From contig JALQYJ010000116.1 of the NCBI GenBank assembly GCA_023254175.1, positions 55,429 to 119,428 on the forward strand: 64,000 nt of DNA, in the 5' to 3' direction. The stretch is from Runella sp. (GTDB taxonomy: Bacteria > Bacteroidota > Bacteroidia > Cytophagales > Spirosomataceae). The translations under genes were made by a program, and so were the position numbers. Under the pieces are notes generated by a model, which saw nothing but the letters and a program-made list of their open reading frames with translations, was not told the origin of the DNA and made no database searches. This document shows positions 1-7,956 of the stretch, piece after piece. Positions within the stretch are counted from its first letter, which is position 1. Every line of letters begins with the position of its first letter.

Positions 1-1
1 T

Positions 2-313
2 TCGTATGCCTTCGTGATTATGCCTGGAGGAGTAGGTACCATGGACGAACTGTTTGAAACCCTAACGCTCATTCAAACGGGTACAATTCAAAACTTCCCG
101 GTGGTGTTGATTGGAAAGGCTTATTACGAGCCTTTGATTGAGATGCTCCAAAAGATGATTGATAAAGGTACCATATCCCCTAATGACCTTAATTTACTCA
201 AAATCACGGACGACCTTGAAGAAGCGACTCAGCACATTCAAAGTTATTTGAAAGCAAATTTTAAAATCCAACGCCGCCGTCGTCCTATCTGGTGGTTGTT
301 TGAGAAAAGCTAA
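2..313 (+). CDS. LOG family protein (TIGR00730-type), C-terminal part
   Basis: The reading frame is open at the left edge, so only about 103 C-terminal residues are present. They contain the family signature PGGVGTMDE, followed by the LTLIQTG helix that forms the nucleotide pocket in lysine-decarboxylase-like Rossmann proteins. Family knowledge: LOG proteins release cytokinin bases or hydrolyse the N-glycosidic bond of nucleoside monophosphates; many bacterial members are annotated as nucleotide 5'-monophosphate nucleosidases. The C-terminus ends in a basic stretch (RRRR). The following operon points the opposite way and its last gene ends about 45 bases downstream. The family is certain; the physiological substrate is not. 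Confidence 0.85.
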   Translation, partial: SYAFVIMPGGVGTMDELFETLTLIQTGTIQNFPVVLIGKAYYEPLIEMLQKMIDKGTISPNDLNLLKITDDLEEATQHIQSYLKANFKIQRRRRPIWWLFEKS

Positions 314-357
314 CGGTTCGATTTTTTCAAACGAAGAATATTCGAGTAGTGTACCAC

Positions 358-726
358 TTACCAAATTTGCTCCAAATCTTTGGGGGTATACGTATGGTTT
401 CTTTCCGCATACACCGTATTTGAACCTGAACGTTTTACATTCATTGGGTTTTTGGTAGTAAGTCGATAAAGCGTCGCAATTGGCCACAAAAATACGTAGA
501 AAACAACTGTCAAAATCACGCGTGAATTAAACCAACCGAGACCTTCCGCAATTTTAAACCAGATTTTAACGATAAAATCGCCTACAATGGGGAGAAAAAT
601 ACTTACTAAACCAACAATACCCGCTGCATACAACAAATACGTAGCCGCATTGTTAAAAACAAATGAAAACACTAGCAGCCCAGTAACAATCACCAACTGG
701 GCTTTGCTTTTTTCTGCTTCTGACAT
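358..726 (-). CDS. SxtJ-like small membrane protein
   Basis: A 122-residue protein with three likely membrane segments (about residues 10-30, 33-55 and 68-90) and a polar C-terminal tail. It is the last gene of a leftward operon with a carbamoyltransferase, an SGNH protein and a DUF5989-like micro-protein. From memory this matches the SxtJ family, named after the saxitoxin cluster gene next to the carbamoyltransferase sxtI, but found widely in non-toxic bacteria. No catalytic motif is visible. It is probably a membrane partner of the carbamoyltransferase/SGNH module; that role is inference from position. Confidence 0.6.
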   Translation of the reverse strand: MSEAEKSKAQLVIVTGLLVFSFVFNNAATYLLYAAGIVGLVSIFLPIVGDFIVKIWFKIAEGLGWFNSRVILTVVFYVFLWPIATLYRLTTKNPMNVKRSGSNTVYAERNHTYTPKDLEQIW

Positions 727-787
727 TTTTAGGAGAAAAGTTATTTGTTATTGGTTAGTGGAATTTCCAATAACCAATAACGTTCAA

Positions 788-937
788 TTAAAACAATGTA
801 TAAATGAATGGTGCTACGGCAGAGCCACCGCCAATCACGATAATGATACCAATCAACAATAAAAGGATAATCATCGGAGCTAACCACCATTTTTTACGTT
901 CGCTCAAGAACGCCAATAAGTCTTTTAGGAAATCCAT
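788..937 (-). CDS. DUF5989-like membrane micro-protein (49 aa)
   Basis: A short reading frame starting MDFLKDLLAFLSERKKWW and continuing into one hydrophobic segment (about residues 20-40), then a short tail ending in TLF. It lies between the SGNH gene (78 bases away) and the SxtJ-like gene (61 bases away), all on the same strand. An amphipathic start, KKWW and one membrane helix are typical of the DUF5989 family, which travels with SxtJ and carbamoyltransferases. Reading frame, start codon and operon position all fit a real gene despite its size. Function is unknown; it may be a small subunit of a membrane complex with the SxtJ-like protein. Confidence 0.7.
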   Translation of the reverse strand: MDFLKDLLAFLSERKKWWLAPMIILLLLIGIIIVIGGGSAVAPFIYTLF

Positions 938-1015
938 TTTATAAATAAGTTTTGAAAAGCAAAATTACACATTTTTAGGGTTATCCCAACGCTACAATTC
1001 CACCCACTACTGTTT

Positions 1016-2137
1016 TCATTTCATACGTTCGTATAATTTCTCGGCAATCAGTGCATTCACTTTAGCACTTGCGTGACCGTCGTTCTTACCCACAATTCGC
1101 TCCTTTGGGGGAATACTTCCCAAATAGTCGCTAAGGCGAACAACTGGAATTTTCTGATTTACGAAAAAGTCTTCAATAGGTTTGGTGTACCCGTTGCTTT
1201 TTTCAACGTTCTGTAGAAATGGCACCATTACCACGTACATTAAAGCGTTATTTTGGCGTGCATAATCCACTATTTTTTGCAAATCGCGCAAGTGCGGATT
1301 CAGAATTGTTGTATCAGTATATGATTTTTGGACAAAATCAGTAATCGACGCAGGTGGCATATGCGGAAACTGCCAGTAAAGGTAGTTGGGGAAATAAAAA
1401 CGCATCACCAACGACCCTACCCCTGGGAACTTAATATCGTCGTAGGGTTGAAATTGTGCCAAAGTCAATTTGGCATCGCTTGCCGCTTTTTCGATGTCAT
1501 TTGGGAAATATTCGAGTACTAGCACTTCGGGCTTTACGGGAAACTTTTGCAAACGCTGAAACTCATCGCGCGTGTCTGACCCCGAAACTCCAAGGTTATA
1601 AACTGCGTAGTTATTTGCTCCCAATTTTTTTTCTAATTGGTCAGAAAAACGATCTTCGGTATTTTCCAAGCCATGACCCGCCGCAAACGAGTCGCCCAAA
1701 ACCAGCACCTTCTTTTTCTTTTCGGCGTTTGTTTTAGGAAAGTCACGGTAGCCTTCGGGTGTGATGGGGCGCCAGTACTTTTCAAACCAAATCTGGGAAG
1801 CTTTGCTGAGATCCCCTTCGTGGCTTTGCGAGATAAACATGAAAGTGATTTCCAATAACCCCACTAGCCAAACAATCATAATCCCTAACGTAGCGATGTT
1901 AGCGACGCCCTTATTGCTTTTTTCATTTTTAATCACCCCATAATAAAACATACGGAGCAGTTCCACCAAAACCAACAATAACGCCGTTGCTTTCGCAACG
2001 CGGATAAAAAAGTTATCGACTAAACCTGCATAGGGATAATCGAACTTGATATTCCATTTGTCAGGAAAAAACAACAAGACAAATGGAATACCGAGCAATA
2101 AAAGTCTAAAAACAGAAGTAACGAGTTTTGAGGCCAT
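1016..2137 (-). CDS. membrane-anchored SGNH/GDSL hydrolase-like protein
   Basis: A 373-residue protein. The first ~110 residues hold about three membrane segments. A soluble domain follows with the SGNH blocks: LGDSFAAGHG (nucleophile Ser, block I), LGVSGSD (block II Gly), FPND (block III Asn) and a terminal KNDGHAS (block V Asp/His). All four catalytic blocks are therefore present. Members esterify or de-esterify sugars, lipids or polymers. The gene begins 2 bases after the carbamoyltransferase stop, which implies translational coupling. It probably acts outside the cytoplasmic membrane on the product of the operon; the substrate is unknown. Confidence 0.8.
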   Translation of the reverse strand: MASKLVTSVFRLLLLGIPFVLLFFPDKWNIKFDYPYAGLVDNFFIRVAKATALLLVLVELLRMFYYGVIKNEKSNKGVANIATLGIMIVWLVGLLEITFMFISQSHEGDLSKASQIWFEKYWRPITPEGYRDFPKTNAEKKKKVLVLGDSFAAGHGLENTEDRFSDQLEKKLGANNYAVYNLGVSGSDTRDEFQRLQKFPVKPEVLVLEYFPNDIEKAASDAKLTLAQFQPYDDIKFPGVGSLVMRFYFPNYLYWQFPHMPPASITDFVQKSYTDTTILNPHLRDLQKIVDYARQNNALMYVVMVPFLQNVEKSNGYTKPIEDFFVNQKIPVVRLSDYLGSIPPKERIVGKNDGHASAKVNALIAEKLYERMK

Positions 2138-2139
2138 GA

Positions 2140-4002
2140 TTAGTCTAGTACAAACTCTTCTTTCCAGTTATCTGTATCTTGCCACTCAGGCTGCTGACGC
2201 TTGTCAAACAAATAGTTTCCTAACACTAAGTAATCCATTTCGGTACGCATAAAGCAGCGATAAGCATCGTTTGGCGTGCTTACGATAGGCTCCCCACGTA
2301 CGTTGAAGCTGGTATTTACGATTACTCCATACCCCGTCAGTTTTTCAAAATCGCTGATAAGCTGATAGTAACGGGGGTTGGTATCTTGGTGAACGGTCTG
2401 AATACGCGCCGAAAAATCGATGTGCGTAATCGACGGCAAGTCTGAGCGTAAATAATAGAGTTTTTCACGTAGGTCAAAGCTATCATAGTCGGCAGGCAAA
2501 GACTTCCGACGCGAATCTTTGACAGGGTGAACCAACAACATATACGGCGAAATTCCTTCATAGTCGAAATAATCCCCTACTCTTTCGGCCAACACCGAAG
2601 GCGCAAATGGACGGAATGATTCACGGTATTTGATTTTTACGTTGAGTTTTTTCTGCATTTCGGCATTGCGTGGGTCGCCCAAAATACTACGCGCTCCCAA
2701 CGCCCGTGGTCCGAATTCCATACGACCTTGCACCCAACCAACCACGTTTCCATCTGCCAAAATCTGAGCAACTTCTTTGGTTAAGTCGTCCAATTTGTCA
2801 AAATGTTTGAAAGCTGCTTTGTACTTTTTCGCGACGAGCTCCACGTCGATGTCAGAGAATGTGGGCCCTAAGTACGAACCTCTCATGGCATCGCGAGTAT
2901 AGTTAATGACGCGTTTTTGGTCAAAATAAATATAATATCCCGTCAAAGCAGCTCCCAAGGCCCCACCAGCATCACCTGCGGCAGGTTGGATATATACTTC
3001 TTTAAAAACGTTAGATTTTTGTAATTTTCCGTTCGATACACAATTGAGCGCTACCCCTCCTGCAAGGCACAGATAATCGGCACCTGTGAGGCGTTTAGCT
3101 TCTTGCGCCATTTTGACTACCACCTCTTCGGTCACGCGCTGAATCGCCAAACCGAGATTACAGTGATGCGCTTCGAGTGGGTCTTCAGGACGGCGGGTTT
3201 TCATACCAAACATGCGCTCCCACTCCCCTTCGTTCACCATTTTTAAGCCCGTTGCATAGTCAAAGTAGCGTTGATCCAACCAGATTGAACCATCTTCTTT
3301 AATTTCAATCAGTTCTTTCTTAATTGTCTCAATGTATTTGTCTACTTCCGGAGATGTTGGGTTTCCGTAAGGCGCCAACCCCATCAATTTATACTCTCCC
3401 GAGTTGACTCTAAATCCTAAAAAGTAGGTGAAAGCAGAATATAATAACCCCAACGAATGCGGAAAACGCAATTCTTTTAGGATTGACATCTTGTTTCCTT
3501 CCCCCATGCAGATAGAAGCGGTAGCCCACTCACCCACCCCGTCTATGGTCAAGACAGCTGCCTTTTCGTAAGGAGATGGATAGTAAGCACTTGCTGCGTG
3601 CGATAAGTGGTGTTCTGGGAAAAGAAGTTTAACAGGTTTCTTTTTGTCGTAACCTATTTTTTCCAACTCCTCGTTGATGAGGCGTTTCAAAAACATTTTC
3701 TCTTTGATCCAAACAGGAATCGCCGTAATAAATGACTTCAATCCTCTAGGGGCAAAAGTATAATAGGTTTCTAGTAGGCGTTCAAATTTCAAAAGGGGTT
3801 TGTCATAAAAGACAATCGCGTCCAACTCATTGAGGGTTGTCCCTCCATATTCTAAACAATATTTGACCGCATTGGTTGGGAAATTAGGGTCATGTTTTTT
3901 ACGTGTGAAACGCTCTTCTTGTGCTGCTGCTACAATTTCGCCGTTGTCGATAAGGGCTGCTGCGGAGTCATGATAAAATGCTGAAATTCCAAGGATTTTC
4001 AT
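2140..4002 (-). CDS. carbamoyltransferase (NodU/CmcH/TobZ family)
   Basis: A 620-residue cytoplasmic enzyme of usual family length. The N-terminal Kae1-like domain starts MKILGISAFYHDSAAAL and has the EERFTRKKHD motif. Further conserved blocks are LFPEHHLSHAASAYYPS, the LAGGVALNC nucleotide segment, and a C-terminal YrdC-like half with GPRALGARSILGDPR and NTSFNVRGEPIV. Family knowledge: carbamoyl phosphate and ATP give carbamoyl-AMP, from which the carbamoyl group is moved to a hydroxyl of a sugar or secondary metabolite. It is first in a four-gene operon behind a well-formed promoter (4026-4057). The acceptor is not identifiable from sequence; the SGNH and membrane partners suggest a cell-surface or lipid-linked acceptor. 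Confidence 0.93.
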   Translation of the reverse strand: MKILGISAFYHDSAAALIDNGEIVAAAQEERFTRKKHDPNFPTNAVKYCLEYGGTTLNELDAIVFYDKPLLKFERLLETYYTFAPRGLKSFITAIPVWIKEKMFLKRLINEELEKIGYDKKKPVKLLFPEHHLSHAASAYYPSPYEKAAVLTIDGVGEWATASICMGEGNKMSILKELRFPHSLGLLYSAFTYFLGFRVNSGEYKLMGLAPYGNPTSPEVDKYIETIKKELIEIKEDGSIWLDQRYFDYATGLKMVNEGEWERMFGMKTRRPEDPLEAHHCNLGLAIQRVTEEVVVKMAQEAKRLTGADYLCLAGGVALNCVSNGKLQKSNVFKEVYIQPAAGDAGGALGAALTGYYIYFDQKRVINYTRDAMRGSYLGPTFSDIDVELVAKKYKAAFKHFDKLDDLTKEVAQILADGNVVGWVQGRMEFGPRALGARSILGDPRNAEMQKKLNVKIKYRESFRPFAPSVLAERVGDYFDYEGISPYMLLVHPVKDSRRKSLPADYDSFDLREKLYYLRSDLPSITHIDFSARIQTVHQDTNPRYYQLISDFEKLTGYGVIVNTSFNVRGEPIVSTPNDAYRCFMRTEMDYLVLGNYLFDKRQQPEWQDTDNWKEEFVLD

Positions 4003-4025
4003 TCAATCAGAATTATATAGTAGAA

Positions 4026-4057
4026 CAAAACTACGCAGGAATACCTGATATTTCAAA
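4026..4057 (-). promoter_or_regulatory. Bacteroidota-type promoter of the carbamoyltransferase operon
   Basis: On the minus strand TTTG (4054-4057) is followed by 20 bases and TAGTTTTG (4026-4033), matching the TTTG-N20-TAnnTTTG consensus. Transcription would begin near 4019, leaving a leader of about 17 bases before the ATG at 4002. Confidence 0.6.
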
Positions 4058-4072
4058 AAATTGGGCAATAGG

Positions 4073-4106
4073 TTGTTCAATAGTAGCACATTCCCGTTTA
4101 CTTTTG
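4073..4106 (+). promoter_or_regulatory. probable promoter of the Ppx/GppA gene
   Basis: TACTTTTG at 4099-4106 matches the -7 consensus TAnnTTTG. TTG at 4073-4075 lies 23 bases upstream, slightly longer than usual. It is divergent from the carbamoyltransferase promoter. Confidence 0.45.
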
Positions 4107-4130
4107 CACAAACTAAAATAGAGACTAAAA

Positions 4131-5006
4131 TTGAAAATAGCAGCAATTGATATTGGCTCAAACGCGGCACGTTTGCAAATTTCAGCAGTTTTGAAAGATG
4201 GCATTTACACTAGCTTTAAAAAAGTGGAGTATGTCCGTTTTCCTCTCCGATTGGGCCACGATGTGTTTACTTACGGCACTTTGACCCCCGAAAGCCAAGA
4301 GCGCACCATCAAACTTATGCAATGTTATAAGCTATTGTTAGAGCTTCATGAAGTAGAGAGCTATATGGCCTGTGCCACTTCGGCCATGCGTGAGTCGGCC
4401 AATGGCCACGAGGTTGTCGAACGAATTGCCCAAGAAACAGGCATAAAAATTCACATCATTGACGGTAGTAAAGAAGCCGAACTTATTAATAATGTGGTAG
4501 TTCAAGCCTTAGTAGATGGCCAATACCTACACATTGACGTAGGGGGTGGTAGTACAGAATTAAACCTGTATTTCAATCGTCAAAAGGTAGCTTCTAAGTC
4601 TTTTAAAATTGGCTCGGTTCGGCTGTTAGAAGGGAAAGAAAGTAAAGGAGCTTGGCACAAAATGGAACGTTGGATTGAAGAAAACGTGGACAACTATGAG
4701 CCCGTAAAAGCGGTGGGAACAGGGGGAAACATTTCAAAGCTATTCAACTTGGTATCAAAGACTTCCGACAACGCAACCTCGATTGAAGAACTAACTAGAA
4801 TGCGCGACTATATCGCTTCATTTAGTCAGGAAGACAGGGTTCACAAGCTTCGCCTCAACGCTGACCGTGCCGATGTCATTATACCGGCTTCTGATATTTA
4901 TATTTCGGTAATGAAGTGGTCGGGAGCTTCCGAAATTCTAGTCCCTGATTTGGGGCTAAAAGACGGGATTATTCAGCTAGTATACGATAACTTACGCAAA
5001 AAATAA
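4131..5006 (+). CDS. Ppx/GppA family exopolyphosphatase-type phosphatase
   Basis: A 291-residue protein starting MKIAAIDIGSNAARLQI, the first phosphate loop of the ASKHA fold. The second loop is visible as HIDVGGGSTELNL and the adenosine-type motif as VGTGGNISKL. Only the core Ppx-GppA domain is present; the C-terminal HD-like domain of longer enzymes such as E. coli Ppx is absent. Members hydrolyse polyphosphate or pppGpp. The start is TTG, chosen because the conserved DIGSN motif begins six residues later and a -7 box lies 25 bases upstream. Which substrate is preferred cannot be told. Confidence 0.88.
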   Translation: MKIAAIDIGSNAARLQISAVLKDGIYTSFKKVEYVRFPLRLGHDVFTYGTLTPESQERTIKLMQCYKLLLELHEVESYMACATSAMRESANGHEVVERIAQETGIKIHIIDGSKEAELINNVVVQALVDGQYLHIDVGGGSTELNLYFNRQKVASKSFKIGSVRLLEGKESKGAWHKMERWIEENVDNYEPVKAVGTGGNISKLFNLVSKTSDNATSIEELTRMRDYIASFSQEDRVHKLRLNADRADVIIPASDIYISVMKWSGASEILVPDLGLKDGIIQLVYDNLRKK

Positions 5007-5076
5007 TTGAGCTTTCTTTAAAAGTTTACACAGAAAATATTGTCTTATACAAGGATAAATGTCTATTTCTAGGCAT

Positions 5077-5862
5077 TCACTTCTTTGGAGAAGTCTTTTT
5101 GACAAACAGTTTCTCGTAATCTGGACTTTCAGTTTTACCCCATTTATCCCAAAAAGTAAAATACAACCCGTAGTTGTACTTAAACTGCGAGTGGTGTAAA
5201 CTGTGGTGCGTGGCTCCTATCCACCATTTTCCAAACCAATGCCGATGAAAATCGCAGGGATATAATTCAGTGTTTAGATGATTAATGACGCTCGTAGCAG
5301 TCATTATCAACAAAATAACCGCAATCGCAGTATAGTGGAGCGGAATGACAAACATCAACGCAGGCAGTACTAAAGCCTGTAATATACTCTCCGTAGGGTG
5401 AAAAGAGAAGGAAGTCCAAGCGGAGGTAGTAATACTATCGTGATGAGCCTTGTGTATCCATTTATACACTTTCGGATGATGCATCCAACGATGAAGCCAA
5501 TAGTAATAAGTTTCGTGTAAGAATAATACAAGAATAATACTCAGAAGAAACCATACGACTGAGTAGTTGCCAAAATCGGTATAAACTTGGGTATACCCCT
5601 TCTGCCAAGCCACCACCATGGCAGTTCCTACAATGGCAAAAATGACAGATGTAATAAACGAGAAGCCGATTTCTCGCCAATGCTGTTCGGGACGTCGAGG
5701 TCGTAAATTAACCTCTCTTGGTTGAAAATACGCTTGATATTTTACCTTAAAAAGGTAGTAAAACAACGAAGCAATCAGTACATAGCGCCCAAAAATTCCA
5801 AGAAATATGAAAAAAGCAGTTTGAGCTAAAAGACTGGGTTGAGCTAAATCAGTGAGTTCCAT
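5077..5862 (-). CDS. fatty acid hydroxylase / sterol desaturase family protein
   Basis: A 261-residue integral membrane di-iron enzyme. Histidine motifs appear in order as HETYYYWLHRWMHH, HKAHHDS and THHSLHHSQ, with hydrophobic segments before and between them. Members insert hydroxyl groups or double bonds into lipids, carotenoids or sterol-like compounds. The ATG at 5862 (MELTDLAQ) was chosen over an upstream in-frame start at 6012, because that extension lies inside the next gene, has no membrane character and reads like antisense of coding sequence. The gene lies 49 bases downstream of the Sua5 gene on the same strand, so co-transcription is possible. Confidence 0.85.
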   Translation of the reverse strand: MELTDLAQPSLLAQTAFFIFLGIFGRYVLIASLFYYLFKVKYQAYFQPREVNLRPRRPEQHWREIGFSFITSVIFAIVGTAMVVAWQKGYTQVYTDFGNYSVVWFLLSIILVLFLHETYYYWLHRWMHHPKVYKWIHKAHHDSITTSAWTSFSFHPTESILQALVLPALMFVIPLHYTAIAVILLIMTATSVINHLNTELYPCDFHRHWFGKWWIGATHHSLHHSQFKYNYGLYFTFWDKWGKTESPDYEKLFVKKTSPKK

Positions 5863-5911
5863 ATTGGAATAACTACAAGAAGAAACGAGGTGTTTAAGAA
5901 TATAGGAAGTT

Positions 5912-6871
5912 TTACTCCCTAACTGCTGCCCGTCTGATGCGGTCGTTGATGGCCCGCCCCAGCTCCTTTTCGGGCAAAAGTTCAGTACAAATGACCTCAA
6001 CCTCAAGCGCATCTAACTGGCGCATGAACGCAAACAGATGCTTAGCTGCTTCAGTATAACTACCTGATAACGACAAAATACGCTGGTGCTCAATAGGAAC
6101 TAGTTTAGAGACTTTTTGGAAGGTCAAATACCCCACCTTTTGAGGGCTATGGTCTTTCAACACCTCCTTTAATGAACTAATAAAAAATGGCTTACGTGGC
6201 GAATAATGGCTTTTTAACATACCTGGAGCCTTGGGGTTGGAGCTTGAGTGAGCCACCAAACGAACGGCTCCAACTACATTTTCGATTGCCTCTACAGATA
6301 CCCCACCCAAGCGATACACTACTGTTTCATCTTCTTCAAAACCAACAATCGTCGATTCTATTCCCACTTGGCTAGAACCGCCATCCAAGATGTATGGTAT
6401 TTTTTTACCCAACTGCTTATCTACGTGTTGCGCAGAAGTTGGGCTGATGTATCCAAAAGGATTCGCACTGGGTGCTGCTAAGGGAAAATCAAGTTCAGAA
6501 AGCAATTCCAGAGTTAGGATATGGTTCGGAATACGTACCGCTACCGTCCCTAGTCCCGATGTTACCAAATCAGAAATCGTTTCCGCTTTAGGCAAAAGGA
6601 GTGTCAGCGGACCTGGCCAAAACGCTTCAGCAAGTTGCTGGGCTTTTTGGGGGAAATCCATCACAAACGATTTTATTTTTTTTAGTGAATTGGTGTGCAC
6701 AATCAGCGGGTCGAATTGCGGGCGGTTCTTCACCTTAAAAATTTGAAGAACAGCGTCGTCATTCAACGCATTTCCTGCCAAACCGTACACGGTTTCGGTT
6801 GGAATCCCCACCACTTTTCCTGCTTCAAGGAGTTTTTTTGTTGCTAAAATATCTGTTCCAATCACTGCCAT
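5912..6871 (-). CDS. sua5: L-threonylcarbamoyladenylate synthase (Sua5/YrdC/YwlC)
   Basis: A 319-residue protein. The YrdC domain (about residues 5-200) has the PTETVYGLAGNA motif, FKVKNRPQFDPLIVH, and the SAN and GGSSQVGIESTI segments. A C-terminal Sua5 domain follows, joined through the conserved APGMLKSHYSP linker. The enzyme condenses threonine, bicarbonate and ATP to threonylcarbamoyl-AMP, the first step of t6A37 synthesis in tRNAs reading ANN codons. The longer two-domain form explains the length. The -7 box at 6876-6883 lies only five bases before the ATG, so the transcript may be nearly leaderless. Confidence 0.95.
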   Translation of the reverse strand: MAVIGTDILATKKLLEAGKVVGIPTETVYGLAGNALNDDAVLQIFKVKNRPQFDPLIVHTNSLKKIKSFVMDFPQKAQQLAEAFWPGPLTLLLPKAETISDLVTSGLGTVAVRIPNHILTLELLSELDFPLAAPSANPFGYISPTSAQHVDKQLGKKIPYILDGGSSQVGIESTIVGFEEDETVVYRLGGVSVEAIENVVGAVRLVAHSSSNPKAPGMLKSHYSPRKPFFISSLKEVLKDHSPQKVGYLTFQKVSKLVPIEHQRILSLSGSYTEAAKHLFAFMRQLDALEVEVICTELLPEKELGRAINDRIRRAAVRE

Positions 6872-6875
6872 GCTA

Positions 6876-6883
6876 CAAAGTTA
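6876..6883 (-). promoter_or_regulatory. candidate -7 box of the Sua5 gene
   Basis: TAACTTTG on the minus strand fits TAnnTTTG. No convincing TTG lies about 20 bases upstream. Transcription would start at or next to the ATG (6871). Confidence 0.35.
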
Positions 6884-6957
6884 GCGTAGAGTTTACAGTT
6901 TACTGTTCATCTTTTGGGGATTTTTTGTTTATTTGAACAGGATTTTAGGGTTTTGAC

Positions 6958-7917
6958 ATGAATTTCAACTACGAACTCACACTTGTTGAGTATGTTTTTA
7001 TTGCTGCGTTTCTGATTTTGTACAGTGTTTACATTGGACGAACCCTCTACGTAGCCAAGGCGCTGGGAAGTACGGCTCGGGGAGTCGTCATCAAATTCTT
7101 CTTGCGTACCATTTACATTGCACTGATGATTATAGCCCTGCTTGGGCCTTTTTTTGGAGAACCCGAACGTGATATCATCGCCGAGGGAAAAGACATTATG
7201 GTAATGGTAGATGTTTCAAAATCGATGGATGCAAGCGATGTGCAACCATCGCGCCTTGAAAAAGTAAAATTTGAAGTACAACGCTTGAGTACATCTCTGA
7301 ATGGTAACCGATTTGGGCTCATGGTTTTTTCAAGTAGCCCTTTCTTACAAGCTCCCCTTACATTTGACCTAAACGCATTTAATCTATTCACCCAAACCCT
7401 CAATACTTCATTGGTAAGTAATACTGGAACCGATATTTGTAGCGCCTTAGACTTAGGGGTTGAGAAACTTACCCAGAACCGTTCGGCCAATACGTCAAAA
7501 ATTCTACTATTATTTACCGATGGCGAAAATTTTGGGGCTTGTGAGCGCAAGACATTTTCTGATATTAAAAAGTTTGATCTGAAACTGATAATTGTGGGAG
7601 TGGGGACAACTAATGGTGGTCGTATTAAAGACGGCTCAAACTGGGTAAAAGATGAAAATGGGCAAATAGTCATTACTCACCTCAACAACGCTTATCTGGG
7701 AGACTTAGCCAAATCAACCAACGGCAACTATTTTGAAATTAGTGGCCAACAAAACGCTATTGTCGACGTAATTGAAGCCATAAATTCGGTGGAAAACCGC
7801 CTGATTGATAGCCGAAAAGTGGCCGTTGTAAGTAATAAATATAGGTATTTTCTAATGGTTGCACTCGTTTTAATTGCCCTAGATATCTTAGTGACAGTGT
7901 CGACCTTCCAAGTATAG
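6958..7917 (+). CDS. VWA-domain membrane protein, BatA/BatB-like
   Basis: A 319-residue protein with two N-terminal membrane segments (about 10-28 and 48-66), a von Willebrand factor A domain (about 78-280) and one C-terminal membrane helix (about 298-316). The metal-ion-dependent adhesion site is complete: DVSKS (Asp85, Ser87, Ser89), the Thr of SNTGTD, and LFTDGEN. The layout resembles BatA/BatB proteins linked to aerotolerance in Bacteroides, but here the gene stands alone without the usual MoxR ATPase, DUF58 or Bat neighbours. It probably mediates Mg-dependent protein contacts in the periplasm. A terminator hairpin overlaps its stop codon. Confidence 0.82.
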   Translation: MNFNYELTLVEYVFIAAFLILYSVYIGRTLYVAKALGSTARGVVIKFFLRTIYIALMIIALLGPFFGEPERDIIAEGKDIMVMVDVSKSMDASDVQPSRLEKVKFEVQRLSTSLNGNRFGLMVFSSSPFLQAPLTFDLNAFNLFTQTLNTSLVSNTGTDICSALDLGVEKLTQNRSANTSKILLLFTDGENFGACERKTFSDIKKFDLKLIIVGVGTTNGGRIKDGSNWVKDENGQIVITHLNNAYLGDLAKSTNGNYFEISGQQNAIVDVIEAINSVENRLIDSRKVAVVSNKYRYFLMVALVLIALDILVTVSTFQV

Positions 7918-7929
7918 GTCGGTTTTTTT
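7901..7929 (+). terminator. intrinsic terminator overlapping the end of the VWA gene
   Basis: A 6-bp stem CGACCT (7901-7906) with AGGTCG (7916-7921), a 9-base loop, and seven T from 7923. The stem spans the TAG stop at 7915-7917. Confidence 0.5.
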
Positions 7930-7956
7930 ATTTTTTACTAAACCCACTACCCCACC

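Noticed and set aside
358..4002. Saxitoxin biosynthesis
   Set aside because: Only the carbamoyltransferase and small SxtJ-like partners are present. The polyketide synthase-like and cyclisation genes of that pathway are absent, and SxtJ-like modules are common in non-producers.
5863..6012. Upstream extension of the fatty acid hydroxylase gene
   Set aside because: It overlaps the end of the Sua5 gene and encodes polar sequence with no family similarity; MELTDL at 5862 is the more natural start.
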